Source: Mesorhizobium sp. LHD-90 (lineage in GTDB: Bacteria > Pseudomonadota > Alphaproteobacteria > Rhizobiales > Rhizobiaceae). Taken from it: a DNA stretch of 64,000 bases. Location of the stretch: contig NZ_JAVFVV010000002.1 of NCBI RefSeq assembly GCF_030929505.1, positions 338,979-402,978 on the forward strand, in the 5' to 3' direction. Position numbers and translations under genes: made by a program. Of this stretch, positions 19,632 to 28,741 are shown in pieces. Position 1 is the first letter of the stretch, and the number at the start of each line of letters is the position of its first letter. The notes beneath the pieces were generated by a model. That model did no database searches. It was not told the origin of the DNA and was given only the letters and a program-made list of their open reading frames with translations.

Positions 19632-19997
19632 CTGCCGGGCGTGCTATCCGCTGCGGTCCCTCGGAGCCTCCGCACGTTCATCCTGCTCCGCACTCCGCAG
19701 CATCGCCCGATCTGGTTTTGAAGGGGGGCTCAGTCACGGCATCGCGCCATACGTCCCTTCCATCATCAGAATTGACATAAATCATTTAAATAAGATAGGT
19801 TCATTGAATGGGACGGCCGTGGGCAAGAGGAATTGACCCCGGCAGCGACTTGGAGCGACCGCGGGTTATCAACCTCTCTGCGAAGTTCTGATCAACACTT
19901 GGCGCCTGCTCGACCCGGCGAGCTCGATCGCTCATCGCAGCCGCGGTTCGGGGTCGCCGTTGAGAAGGACTGATAGGCGAAATAGGAGCAAACGTAA
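19632..19997. other. Intergenic region with promoter and island palindrome
   Basis: About 365 bp between the NMT1-type operon and the dpp-type operon. No gene was seen. It holds a TTGACA-containing promoter candidate with the palindrome inside it. Confidence 0.55.
19781..19794. promoter_or_regulatory. Island palindrome copy 2, upstream of dipeptide-type permease operon
   Basis: ATCATTTAAATAAG: the left half is a perfect match to ATCATNTANATGAT and the right half is degenerate. It lies between TTGACA (19772-19777) and a possible -10 at 19795-19801. A bound protein there would block RNA polymerase. Confidence 0.6.
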
Positions 19998-20957
19998 GTG
20001 GGAACGTCCCTTGCCAACCTCGTTGCCCAGCGTATTGCGTTCGGCATCCTTCTCCTGTTTGCGGTATCGGTGCTGATCTTCGCCGGCACGCAAATCCTTC
20101 CGGGCGATGTGGCGGCATCGATCCTGGGTCAGTCAGCGACGCCGCAGGCGCTCGCCAATCTGCGTGAGGAACTTGGTCTCAACGACCCAGCGATCGTGCG
20201 CTATTTTCACTGGCTGGGCGGGGTCCTGACCGGCGATCTGGGCACCGCGCTTTCGAGCCGGCAAGACATCGCGTCCTCGCTCGGCCCCCGGCTCTGGAAC
20301 ACGCTCTTCCTGGCTTTCTGGGCGGCCGTCGTGGCCGTGCCGCTGGCAATCATCCTTGGCCTGCTCGCGGTGCGCTACCGCAATGGCCCCGTCGACAAGA
20401 CGATTTCGGGCCTGGCGCTCGCCTCCACGTCGCTCCCGGAGTTCTTCATCGGCTATCTGCTGGTATTTCTGTTCGCGGTGAAGCTGCAATGGTTTCCGAG
20501 CCTCTCGACCGTCTACGACGGGATGCCTTTCCTGGAACGCATGAAGGCGATCGCCCTGCCGGCCTCGGCGCTAACGCTCGTGGTGCTGGCCCATATGATG
20601 CGCATGACGCGCGCGGCAATCCTCAACGTCATGCAATCGGCCTACATCGAAACCGCCGAGCTGAAGGGCCTCAAACCGCTCCAGATCATCCGGCGCCACG
20701 CCTTTCCGAACGCCGTCGCGCCGATCATCAATGTCGTGATGCTGAACCTCGCCTTCCTGATCGTCGGTGTGGTCGTGGTGGAGGTGATCTTCGTCTATCC
20801 GGGCATGGGGCAGTATCTCGTCGACCACGTCTCGAAACGCGACGTGCCCGTCGTGCAGGCGGTGGGGCTGATCTTCGCCGCCGTCTATATCGGCCTGAAC
20901 ATGATCGCCGACATTGCCGCAATCCTCGTGAATCCGCGCCTGAGGCACCCGAAATGA
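19998..20957 (+). CDS. Dipeptide/oligopeptide-type ABC transporter permease (DppB type)
   Basis: A 319-aa inner-membrane permease of the peptide/opine/nickel family. It starts with the characteristic first membrane segment (IAFGILLLFAVSVLIFAGTQILPGD) and contains the family loop IETAELKGLKPLQIIRRHAFPNA. The start is GTG at 19998, with AGGAG upstream. It forms a heterodimer with the DppC-type permease that follows with a four-base overlap. The operon has no binding protein; candidate partners are the family 5 proteins at 30719 and 56076. Confidence 0.9.
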   Translation: MGTSLANLVAQRIAFGILLLFAVSVLIFAGTQILPGDVAASILGQSATPQALANLREELGLNDPAIVRYFHWLGGVLTGDLGTALSSRQDIASSLGPRLWNTLFLAFWAAVVAVPLAIILGLLAVRYRNGPVDKTISGLALASTSLPEFFIGYLLVFLFAVKLQWFPSLSTVYDGMPFLERMKAIALPASALTLVVLAHMMRMTRAAILNVMQSAYIETAELKGLKPLQIIRRHAFPNAVAPIINVVMLNLAFLIVGVVVVEVIFVYPGMGQYLVDHVSKRDVPVVQAVGLIFAAVYIGLNMIADIAAILVNPRLRHPK

Positions 20958-21799
20958 CAGCACTCGTGCTCCGCTATGGCGCCCGCATCCCGATCGGCGC
21001 GTTGATCGGGCTGATCGCCTGTGCGGCTTTTCTGTTCATTGCGATCTTCGCGCAATGGATCGCGCCCTACGGGCTCGGCGAGATCGTCGGAGATGTCTGG
21101 GAACCGGCGTCGCCCGAACATTGGCTGGGGACCGACAATCTTGGCCGCGATCTCCTCTCTCGCATGCTCTACGGCGGCCAGACCACGATCCTAATCGCAG
21201 CGATGGCGACCGCGCTTTCCTTCACTCTAGGGTCCATTCTCGGTTTCCTCGCTGCTGTTGTCGGCGGTTGGTTTGAGAGCATCCTGTCGCGTTTTGTCGA
21301 TCTGCTCATGGCCGTTCCGACCCTTATCTTCGGCCTTGTCGTGCTGTCGGTCCTGCCTTCCAACCTCATAACGCTGGTCCTGGTCATGGGCATCCTGGAC
21401 TCCACCCGCGTCTATCGCCTTGCGCGCGCGGTGGCGACCGACATCAACGTCATGGACTTCGTCGAGGCGGCCAAGCTGCGGGGTGAAGGCAGCGGCTGGA
21501 TCATCTTCCGCGAGATCCTTCCCAACGCGCTTTCGCCGCTGGTTTCGGAACTCGGCCTGCGGTTCATCAACGCGGTGCTCTTCCTCTCCGCGCTTTCATT
21601 CCTCGGGCTCGGCGTGCAGCCGCCGGACGCGGACTGGGGTGGCATGGTCAAGGAGAACAAGGACGGGATCGTCTTCGGCGTGGCGGCGGCACTGATCCCG
21701 GCCGGGGCCATCGCTGCGCTTTCGATCTCGGTCAATCTCGTGGCGGACTGGATACTCAACCGAACCACGTCACTAACGGGAGGGCGAGGTGATGCTTAA
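20954..21799 (+). CDS. Dipeptide/oligopeptide-type ABC transporter permease (DppC type)
   Basis: A 281-aa partner permease. An N-terminal membrane segment is followed by the family landmark HWLGTDNLGRDLLSRMLYGG, then the loop VEAAKLRGEGSGWIIFREILPN and LSFLGLGVQPPDADWGGM. The ATG at 20954 overlaps the stop of the DppB-type gene (ATGA). Its 3' end overlaps the ATPase gene by eight bases. Confidence 0.9.
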   Translation: MTALVLRYGARIPIGALIGLIACAAFLFIAIFAQWIAPYGLGEIVGDVWEPASPEHWLGTDNLGRDLLSRMLYGGQTTILIAAMATALSFTLGSILGFLAAVVGGWFESILSRFVDLLMAVPTLIFGLVVLSVLPSNLITLVLVMGILDSTRVYRLARAVATDINVMDFVEAAKLRGEGSGWIIFREILPNALSPLVSELGLRFINAVLFLSALSFLGLGVQPPDADWGGMVKENKDGIVFGVAAALIPAGAIAALSISVNLVADWILNRTTSLTGGRGDA

Positions 21800-23462
21800 G
21801 CCGGCAGGGACGTGGCGTGACCCCGAAAGCAGCCTGCTGCTCGACATGCGCAATCTGCGCATCGAGGCGACCGTCCATCCGCCCGGCGACGATCCGCAGA
21901 ACGTCGTTATCGTGGACGACGTCTCTCTCACGCTGGAAAAGGGCCGAGTCCTCGGACTGATCGGCGAATCCGGCGCCGGCAAGTCCACCATGGGTCTCGC
22001 CTCCATGGGCTATGGTCGCGGCAGCATGAGGATCACGGGCGGAGAGGTCTTCCTCAACGGTCGCGACATCCTCAAAGGCGGCGTCCACGAGTTGCGCAAG
22101 GTGCGCGGCAGCGAGATCTGCTATGTCGCCCAGTCGGCCGCAGCGGCGTTCAACCCGGCTCAGCGCCTCATGGACCAGGTCGTCGAAGCGGCATTGCACC
22201 ACGGCATCGCGACAAGGGCCGAGGCGGAGAAGCGCGCGGTGGCGCTGTTCAGGAAGCTCGGCCTGCCGGATCCTGAAAACATCGGTCAGCGCTATACGCA
22301 CCAGGTATCCGGCGGCCAGTTGCAGCGCGTCATGACAGCGATGGCGCTGTGCCCGGAGCCCGACCTGATCGTTTTCGACGAGCCCACCACCGCCCTCGAC
22401 GTGACGACACAGATCGGCGTGCTTGCCGCCATCAAGGATGCGATCCGCGACACTGGCGTCGCTGCGCTCTACATTACCCACGATCTGGCCGTCGTGTCCC
22501 AGGTCTCGGACGAGATCATGGTGCTGCGCCACGGAAAGATGGTCGAGTACGGGAAGACGCGGCAGATAATCGAGGCGCCGCGCATGGACTACACCAAGGC
22601 TCTGGTCTCGGTGCGTTCACTCGAGCACGTGGAGAATCAACCCGGCGCCGCATCGCTGCTGTCCGTCAACGACGTCACGGCAGCCTATGGTCGTGCGCAT
22701 GTAAAAGTAGTTCAGAATGTATCGGTGCAGGTGTGTCCGGGCCAGACACTCGCCATCGTCGGCGAATCCGGTTCTGGAAAGTCGACGCTTGCGAGGGTCA
22801 TCACCGGCCTGATGCCTCCGCTCTCAGGCAGCATCACCTTTGACGGCCGGACGCTGGCGTCCAGCCTCGCCGAGCGCACCAAGGATGACTTGCGGCAATT
22901 GCAGATGATCTACCAGATGGCCGACGTGGCGATGAATCCGCGCCAGACCGTCGGCACCATCATCGGCCGGCCGCTCGAGTTCTACTTCGGCATGCGCGGA
23001 AGGGAGCGCGATGCCCGCGTCGCCGAACTACTCGACGAGATCGAGATGGGCAGGGGCTTCATGAACCGCTACCCGGCCGAACTCTCGGGTGGTCAGAAAC
23101 AACGCATATGCATCGCCCGCGCACTTGCGGCCAAACCCAAGCTCATCATCTGCGACGAGGTAACGAGCGCGCTCGATCCGGTGGTGGCCAACGGCATCCT
23201 GAAGCTGCTGCTTCGTCTGCAGAAGATCGAGGACGTAGCTTATCTGTTCATCACCCACGACCTCCACACGGTCAAGGCGATCGCCGATTCCATCGCAGTG
23301 ATGTATCGCGGCGAAGTTGTGCGCTATGGCCCGAAAAGCAGCGTGCTGGCGCGCCCCTTCGACGCCTATACCGACCTGCTTCTTTCCTCGGTGCCCGAGA
23401 TGGAAATCGGCTGGCTGGAGCGGGCCAGTTCGAGAGGATCTGCCGCTCAAAGCGCATCGTAG
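21792..23462 (+). CDS. Fused dipeptide-type ABC ATPase (DppD-DppF tandem)
   Basis: A 556-aa protein carrying two complete nucleotide-binding domains that are separate proteins in the classic Dpp/Opp systems. Domain 1 has Walker A GESGAGKST (58-66), signature VSGGQLQR (172-179) and DEPTTALD. Domain 2 has Walker A GESGSGKST (324-332), signature LSGGQKQR (431-438) and DEVTSALD. Such tandem fusions occur in rhizobia. It energises the DppB/DppC-type permeases upstream. The ATG at 21792 directly follows an in-frame GTG at 21789; either may be used. Confidence 0.92.
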   Translation: MLKPAGTWRDPESSLLLDMRNLRIEATVHPPGDDPQNVVIVDDVSLTLEKGRVLGLIGESGAGKSTMGLASMGYGRGSMRITGGEVFLNGRDILKGGVHELRKVRGSEICYVAQSAAAAFNPAQRLMDQVVEAALHHGIATRAEAEKRAVALFRKLGLPDPENIGQRYTHQVSGGQLQRVMTAMALCPEPDLIVFDEPTTALDVTTQIGVLAAIKDAIRDTGVAALYITHDLAVVSQVSDEIMVLRHGKMVEYGKTRQIIEAPRMDYTKALVSVRSLEHVENQPGAASLLSVNDVTAAYGRAHVKVVQNVSVQVCPGQTLAIVGESGSGKSTLARVITGLMPPLSGSITFDGRTLASSLAERTKDDLRQLQMIYQMADVAMNPRQTVGTIIGRPLEFYFGMRGRERDARVAELLDEIEMGRGFMNRYPAELSGGQKQRICIARALAAKPKLIICDEVTSALDPVVANGILKLLLRLQKIEDVAYLFITHDLHTVKAIADSIAVMYRGEVVRYGPKSSVLARPFDAYTDLLLSSVPEMEIGWLERASSRGSAAQSAS

Positions 23463-23562
23463 CCGTGTCCAACCCAGACTACTGTTGGATGCGGCAATGC
23501 CTTCGCGGCTCCGTCGATACGAGATATCCGAAAGCGCCGCTCCCGGCCACGCTTTAGAAATA

Positions 23563-23576
23563 TTCATATAAATGGA
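23563..23576. promoter_or_regulatory. Island palindrome copy 3, upstream of the GcvT-domain remnant
   Basis: TTCATATAAATGGA matches the ATCATNTANATGAT core with changes only at the outer positions. It lies about 120 bp before the truncated aminomethyltransferase-domain sequence, as if the promoter region survived when the gene body was deleted. Confidence 0.55.
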
Positions 23577-23680
23577 TTAGTTCATATTGCCTTGTCTGAT
23601 AAGCGTAGTTACGCTCGCGTCCAAGCATCGAGGAATGTGAGCAGGTCCATGGGGACGGACAGCGTGGTTTGCGGGTTTGA

Positions 23681-24358
23681 TCTGACCCCCGGTCCAATCC
23701 AGCGGGCGGGCTTCAGGGACTGACGTCGACGTCGCTGGATTCCGAAGCGTTCCCGTGGCTCAGCGCCCAGGAAATCACCGTCGCGGGCATCCCGCTCCTA
23801 GCGCTGCGTGTCTCCTATGCCGGCGAGCTCGGCTGGGAGCTGCATGTGGCGATGGACCGTCTTGCCGAACTGTATGACGCGATCCATGCCGCAGGCGCGG
23901 GCAACGGCCTGCGCAACATCGGCGTCCGGGCACTCAATTCGCTGCGCCTCGAAAAGGCCTACCGCGGTTTCGGCACCGAACTGACCGAACGCTACTCGCT
24001 GGATCAGGCGGGCCTGCCGTTCTTCGCCAGCACGCGGAAGCAGTATCGCGGCCGGGCCGCGGTCGACGCAGAGCGGCAGGACCCCAACAGCCTTCGCCTC
24101 GTCTATCTCGCGGTCCAGAATTCCGACAACGACGCATGGGGCGACGAGCCGGTCTACGCCAATGGCAAGCTGATCGGCGCGGTCACCAGCGGCGGGTTCG
24201 GCTTCCGGGTGGGCCAGTCGATCGCATTCGGCCTGGTCGACGACGCCCATGCCGCGCCGGGTACGGAACTCCAGATCAAGATGCTCGGCGAGATGCGCTC
24301 GGCGACCGTCTGCGCCGAGGCGATCTATGATCCGCAGAACCTCAAGCTGAAGGGCTGA
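23681..24358 (+). pseudogene. 5'-truncated GcvT-domain fragment (dimethylglycine/sarcosine dehydrogenase-like C-terminus)
   Basis: An open frame without a credible start, from a stop at 23678 to 24358. It encodes the C-terminal half of an aminomethyltransferase (GcvT/folate-binding) domain. Landmarks are VSYAGELGWELHV, NIGVRALNSLRLEKAYRGFGTEL and GAVTSGGFGFRVGQSIAFGLVD. Such domains form the folate-binding end of sarcosine and dimethylglycine dehydrogenases of about 800 aa, where they accept the demethylated one-carbon unit. The N-terminal FAD domain and the start of the GcvT domain are absent. An internal ATG at 23846 could in principle start a 170-aa polypeptide, but it would lack half the fold. 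Confidence 0.8.
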
Positions 24359-24419
24359 CCGAGGAGTCCATTGCAGCTGCTGAAAGAGGCCTGAGAGTTG
24401 CAAAGTCGGCAGCTGCTCG

Positions 24420-25307
24420 CTAACCTGTCGCGTCCGTGATCAGAGGCAGATCAGGATATGACGACCATTCGAGGAGCGAGCCGTCATACACGCTGATGCG
24501 ACGGTGGTCGAGATTCTCGAGGACGAAATAGGCCATGCTGGCCGCGAGACCGGCACCACAATAAATGATCGTGCGTTTCTGCGGCTCGATGCCCGCTGCC
24601 GTGACGAGTTGCTCCAACTTGTCCGGGTCGAGATAGCGATTCGATTGCGGGTCGATGAGTTCAGCGAAAGGAAGTGACAGGCTGCCGGGAATTCGCCCGG
24701 GCCGACCGTAGTAGCTACCGCCGGTCCCCTCAAACTGGTTCCGCTGCAAAGCGTTGACAAGCTGGATGTCTGGTTTCTCCAACGCCGCGCGGACTTCGTC
24801 CAGCGAAGCGATCGCGTCCTTTACCGCATGCAACGTCACTTCGGTGGGGTGGGGCGTGAGCGTGATTGTGCTGGTCACTGGCAGGCCCGCCTCAATCCAG
24901 GCTTCCCAACCGCCGTTCAAGATCATCACGTTGGAGACGCCGCACGCCCGCAGAACCCAGTATATCCTCGCGACTGCTGACTGGTTGCCCCAGCGCGACA
25001 GCCGACCGTACAGGACGATCACAGAACCTTCGCGCCAGCCAAGGCCGGACAGCACGGCGGCAATCTGATCGGGCTCAGGCAGTCCGTAGCCAATGGCGCG
25101 GCGCGGCGAAGAGAAATCCTCCATGAGGTAGCGGTAGTGCGAGCCGGGAATGTGAGCCTCGCGCCAGTGACCGTAGTCGCTCTCGACAAGCGCGCGGCCG
25201 TTCGGGTTCGACTTCATGTCGACGCTGCAATCCAGGATGATCAATCCGGTCTTCCCAAGGCAGTGGGCGAGTTCTCCCGGTTCAACTAGGAAGGGAAAAG
25301 ACGTCAT
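24420..25307 (-). CDS. Thiosulfate/3-mercaptopyruvate sulfurtransferase (tandem rhodanese)
   Basis: A 295-aa tandem rhodanese. The N-terminal inactive domain runs to about residue 145 (DYGHWREAHIPGSHY...). The catalytic C-terminal domain has Cys250 in the loop IIYCGAGLAAS. It transfers sulfane sulfur from thiosulfate or 3-mercaptopyruvate to an acceptor. I chose the ATG at 25307 because GAGG lies eight bases upstream and the domain begins there. An upstream in-frame ATG at 25427, nine bases after the LivF stop, would add 40 residues. It is the distal gene of the liv-type operon, so the imported compound may yield a sulfur-containing or sulfur-linked intermediate. Confidence 0.87.
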   Translation of the reverse strand: MTSFPFLVEPGELAHCLGKTGLIILDCSVDMKSNPNGRALVESDYGHWREAHIPGSHYRYLMEDFSSPRRAIGYGLPEPDQIAAVLSGLGWREGSVIVLYGRLSRWGNQSAVARIYWVLRACGVSNVMILNGGWEAWIEAGLPVTSTITLTPHPTEVTLHAVKDAIASLDEVRAALEKPDIQLVNALQRNQFEGTGGSYYGRPGRIPGSLSLPFAELIDPQSNRYLDPDKLEQLVTAAGIEPQKRTIIYCGAGLAASMAYFVLENLDHRRISVYDGSLLEWSSYPDLPLITDATG

Positions 25308-25435
25308 GCTGAAGGCCTCAAAGCTTGGAATTTTGTTGTCTGCTGCGCCTATGGGCGGCATGTTCTTTGTGAGCGGATGCGACAGGCAGTGCGCGAGATA
25401 GGAATCGCGCGCCTTGAGCGGCTCCATTTCGATAG

Positions 25436-26179
25436 TCAGGTGACAAGGCCGCCGGGCGGCTCAGAATTGCTTCCGCCCAGATAGGCTTCCCGCACCTTGT
25501 CATTCTCAAGGAAATCCGCGCTCGGGCCTTCAAGAGCGAGGGAGCCGGTCTTCAGCACGCAGGCGTAGTCGGAGATCCTGAGGGCGAGCTTGGAGTTCTG
25601 CTCGACGATGATGATCGTCGTTCCCTGCTGCTTGATGGTCGTGACCAACTTGGCCACTTCCAGAACCATCTTCGGCGCCAGTCCGAGCGTCGGCTCGTCG
25701 AGCATCAGGATGCGTGGTCGGCTGACGAGCGCCCGTGCGATGGCGACCATCTGCTGCTCGCCGCCAGAGAGGCTCGATGCGACCTGCCTGCTCCGTTCGG
25801 CCACCCTCGGGAAGATTCCGTAGATGACTTCGAGCTGCTGCCGAAACAGCGCGCGATCGCGTATGCGATAGGCGCCCATGCAAATGTTCTCGTAGACGGT
25901 AAGGTCGGGAAACAGCCGTCTTCCTTCCGGGCAAAGTACGATGCCCCTGGCGAGCCGTTCCTGGATTGTCAGCGACGAGACGTCCTCTCCGTCCATGCGG
26001 ATGGCGCCGTCGCTGTGGCGGACCAGTCCTACAATCGCCCTGAGCAAGGTCGACTTGCCGGCGCCGTTCGCCCCGATCACCGCGAGGACCGAATCGACCG
26101 GCACCGCAAGCGAAATGCCGCGCAGCGCTTGCATGCCGCCACAGTGGACGGAAAGATTGCTGACCTCAAGCAAAGTCAT
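25436..26179 (-). CDS. Branched-chain amino-acid-type ABC ATPase (LivF type)
   Basis: A 247-aa ATPase of the HAAT (Liv) family. Walker A GANGAGKST is near residue 38, the signature is LSGGEQQM, and Walker B is ILMLDEPTLGLAP. The ATG at 26179 has GGAG about seven bases upstream; the ATG six bases earlier is too close to that site. The gene overlaps the end of the LivG-type gene. Liv-type systems import branched-chain amino acids but also amides, urea and aromatic acids. Confidence 0.92.
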   Translation of the reverse strand: MTLLEVSNLSVHCGGMQALRGISLAVPVDSVLAVIGANGAGKSTLLRAIVGLVRHSDGAIRMDGEDVSSLTIQERLARGIVLCPEGRRLFPDLTVYENICMGAYRIRDRALFRQQLEVIYGIFPRVAERSRQVASSLSGGEQQMVAIARALVSRPRILMLDEPTLGLAPKMVLEVAKLVTTIKQQGTTIIIVEQNSKLALRISDYACVLKTGSLALEGPSADFLENDKVREAYLGGSNSEPPGGLVT

Positions 26180-26918
26180 AATCATCTCCGAGATAGGCGT
26201 CGATGACCCTGCTGTCCCGCTTGATCTCAGATGGGGTATCCAGCGCGACCTTGGCTCCCTGGCTCATGACGAGGATGCGGTCGCAGACGTCCATGACGAG
26301 CGGCATGTCGTGTTCTATGAGGAGGATGCTGATGCCGAGTTCGTCGCGCAAGCGGCGGATCAGCGTGCCTGCCTCCCTCTTTTCCGACGGATTGAGGCCG
26401 GCCGCGGGCTCATCCATCAGAAGCAGCTTGGGCTCGATCAGCATGGCCATGCCGACACCGAGCAACTTCTGCAGCCCGTATGCAAGGTCCCCGGCTACGC
26501 CGTCGAGATGGTCGCCCAGCCCGATGAAGCTGGCGACCGCGCGGAATCGATCCTCGCTCGCCGCCGCGGACCGAACCGCAAGGGGATTGTGCCGCCTCCG
26601 CAGCACGTTCGCGCGTCGGAGGTTCTCGGCGACCGTTTCCGACTTAAACACGGTCACGGCCTGGAAGGTGCGGCCGATGCCCAGACGCGCGATGGCGTCG
26701 CTCGAATAGCCGGAGATGTCCCGCTCGTCGAACGTCACGCCACCCGCGCTCGCTTTGTGTTGGCCCGCGATGACGTTGAAGAGCGTAGTCTTGCCGGCGC
26801 CGTTGGGGCCGATGATCCCGAAGATCTCGCCGCGCTTCATCGAGAAGCTGATATCCGAAACGGCCGTAAGTCCGCCGAAACGCTTGCTCAGGCCTCTTAC
26901 ATCGAGAAGATTCTTCAT
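26166..26918 (-). CDS. Branched-chain amino-acid-type ABC ATPase (LivG type)
   Basis: A 250-aa ATPase. It has Walker A GPNGAGKTT near residue 37, the LivG-specific C-terminal region ISILLIEHDMPLVMDVCDRI, and a slightly unusual signature (YGLQKLLGVGMAM in place of YGxQRxLEIARAL). The ATG at 26918 shares one base with the stop of the permease gene before it (TGATG). It pairs with the LivF-type ATPase. Confidence 0.9.
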   Translation of the reverse strand: MKNLLDVRGLSKRFGGLTAVSDISFSMKRGEIFGIIGPNGAGKTTLFNVIAGQHKASAGGVTFDERDISGYSSDAIARLGIGRTFQAVTVFKSETVAENLRRANVLRRRHNPLAVRSAAASEDRFRAVASFIGLGDHLDGVAGDLAYGLQKLLGVGMAMLIEPKLLLMDEPAAGLNPSEKREAGTLIRRLRDELGISILLIEHDMPLVMDVCDRILVMSQGAKVALDTPSEIKRDSRVIDAYLGDDYDFA

Positions 26919-27838
26919 CAGCCCGGCTTCCTGCGCTCGAACAATGTGACGAGGCCGTCCTTGATCAGGACGAGAAATATAATCAGGACGACGCCGTAGA
27001 TCAGGAGCTGGAAAGCGCGGGCCTCGCGCAGGAATTCGGGTAGCGGGACGATGAAGATCGCGCCCAGCACGGGTCCAAGCACCGAAGTCGCGCCTCCGAC
27101 AACGTTCATGACGATGAGATCGACCGACAGCCAGAAGGTGAAGGCGTCCGGCGAAAGGAAGCCTATATAGAATCCGTAGATCCCGCCGGCGATGCCTGCG
27201 ATCAATGCGCTGCCCACGAAGGCGGCGACGCGCCACGCAAGGGCATTTGAGCCAAGCGACCGGCTCAACGTCTCGTCCTCCTTGAGCGCCTGGAAGATTC
27301 GTCCGATCTCCGAGCGCTCAAGCAGGCGCAGGGCAACGTAGCAGACGGCGCAGAAGACGAGGCCGAACAGGTAATAATGCTGCGTCGTCGAGAAGCGCAT
27401 GCCGAAGACGGACAGTTTGGGAATGCCGTAGATGCCGCTGTTTCCGCCGAATAGGGACGTCCATTCCTGGAAGACGAGATTCACGATCTGGCCGAAGGCG
27501 AATGTCAGAAGCGCGAAGTAGACGCCCTTGATGCGCAGGAACACCGGGCCGCATATGGCCGCCGTGGCGGCGGCGAGAAGGCCTCCGGCGAAGACGGACA
27601 GCATTGGCGGAAAGTCGAGCCGCATGGTCAGCAGGACCGCGCCATACGCGCCGATGCCCATGAACGCGGCCTGGGCGAGGGACAACTGGCCTACCTTGAG
27701 CATCAGGTTCAGGCTGAGGGCGAGTGGGATCATGATGGTGATCATGGTAGCCACGTGGAACACGTAGCGGCCGCCGACGACCCAGGGCAGTGTCGCGAGC
27801 GCGGCTACGATCAGATAGGCAAGGTAGGTTTTCCTCAC
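26918..27838 (-). CDS. Branched-chain amino-acid-type ABC permease (LivM type)
   Basis: A 306-aa multi-spanning permease. The LivM hallmark LSLNLMLKVGQLSLAQAAFMGIGAY is followed by GVYFALLTFAFGQIVN, and the EAA-like loop is RIFQALKEDETLSRSLG. The start is GTG at 27838, overlapping the LivH-type stop by four bases (GTGA). The frame is open far upstream, but that part is only a shadow of the LivH-type gene. Confidence 0.9.
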   Translation of the reverse strand: MRKTYLAYLIVAALATLPWVVGGRYVFHVATMITIMIPLALSLNLMLKVGQLSLAQAAFMGIGAYGAVLLTMRLDFPPMLSVFAGGLLAAATAAICGPVFLRIKGVYFALLTFAFGQIVNLVFQEWTSLFGGNSGIYGIPKLSVFGMRFSTTQHYYLFGLVFCAVCYVALRLLERSEIGRIFQALKEDETLSRSLGSNALAWRVAAFVGSALIAGIAGGIYGFYIGFLSPDAFTFWLSVDLIVMNVVGGATSVLGPVLGAIFIVPLPEFLREARAFQLLIYGVVLIIFLVLIKDGLVTLFERRKPG

Positions 27839-28689
27839 CGCGCGGTCCGTCCCAGCAGGCCGTTGGGCCTTACGATGACGACGATCAGCACCATCGCGAA
27901 GGAAGCAATGAGCGCCGCGAGCGGACTGAGGAGGGTGGACAGGAACGCCTCGCTGAGGCCCAGCAGAAGGCCGCCGACCACGGCCCCGAGGATGCTTCCC
28001 AGACCGCCGAGAATGACCACGACGAAGGCTTTCAGCATTGGCATTTCGCCCATATAAGGCCCGACATTGTAGATCGGCGCCATGAGTGCGCCGGCCAGTC
28101 CGGCGAGCAGGCAGGCCACGCCGAAGGCGGCGCGATAGATCTGCCCCGACTTGACGCCCATCAGGCTGGCGGTCTCCGGGTCCTGCGCGACAGCCTTCAT
28201 CGCAAGGCCGAGGCGGGAATGCTTCAGGAACAGATAGAAGATCGCGAGGATGATCAGGGCGCAGATCGCAACGACCGTGCGGTCCCAGGGGGCCACCGCT
28301 CCGAATGCCTGCCATGTCCCGGTAAAGGGCCGTGGCACGGTGTGCTCGGCCGGGCCGAAGGTTATCAGGCCGAGGGACTTCAGGATGATCGCGACCGCCA
28401 GGGACATGATCATGCCCGGCATCTCGTCATGCACGAGCCGTCGAAACAGCAGACGCTCGAGCACCATGCCAAGAACGGCGGCCGCCACGCCGCCCGCCAG
28501 GACCGCCGCGAAGAACGGCAGGCCGAGACTGCCGAAAAGCAGCAGGACGACGAAGGCCCCGATCATGTAGAACTCGCCATGCGCGAAATTGACGATGCGC
28601 ATGATGCCGAAGATCATCGTGAAGCCGAGCGCCATGATCACATAGATGAGGCCGGCCAGGGCGCCGTTCATCAGCATTTGGTAAACCAC
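27835..28689 (-). CDS. Branched-chain amino-acid-type ABC permease (LivH type)
   Basis: A 284-aa permease with about eight hydrophobic segments. The LivH start region reads MALGFTMIFGIMRIVNFAHGEFYMIGAF and the loop is MKAVAQDPETASLMGV. It is the second gene of the operon, 53 bp after the binding-protein gene. Confidence 0.9.
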   Translation of the reverse strand: MVYQMLMNGALAGLIYVIMALGFTMIFGIMRIVNFAHGEFYMIGAFVVLLLFGSLGLPFFAAVLAGGVAAAVLGMVLERLLFRRLVHDEMPGMIMSLAVAIILKSLGLITFGPAEHTVPRPFTGTWQAFGAVAPWDRTVVAICALIILAIFYLFLKHSRLGLAMKAVAQDPETASLMGVKSGQIYRAAFGVACLLAGLAGALMAPIYNVGPYMGEMPMLKAFVVVILGGLGSILGAVVGGLLLGLSEAFLSTLLSPLAALIASFAMVLIVVIVRPNGLLGRTAR

Positions 28690-28741
28690 GCGATCCCCCT
28701 TGGCAGGACACCCTCTGGTGGTTGGTAGCCGCGTGGGGCGG

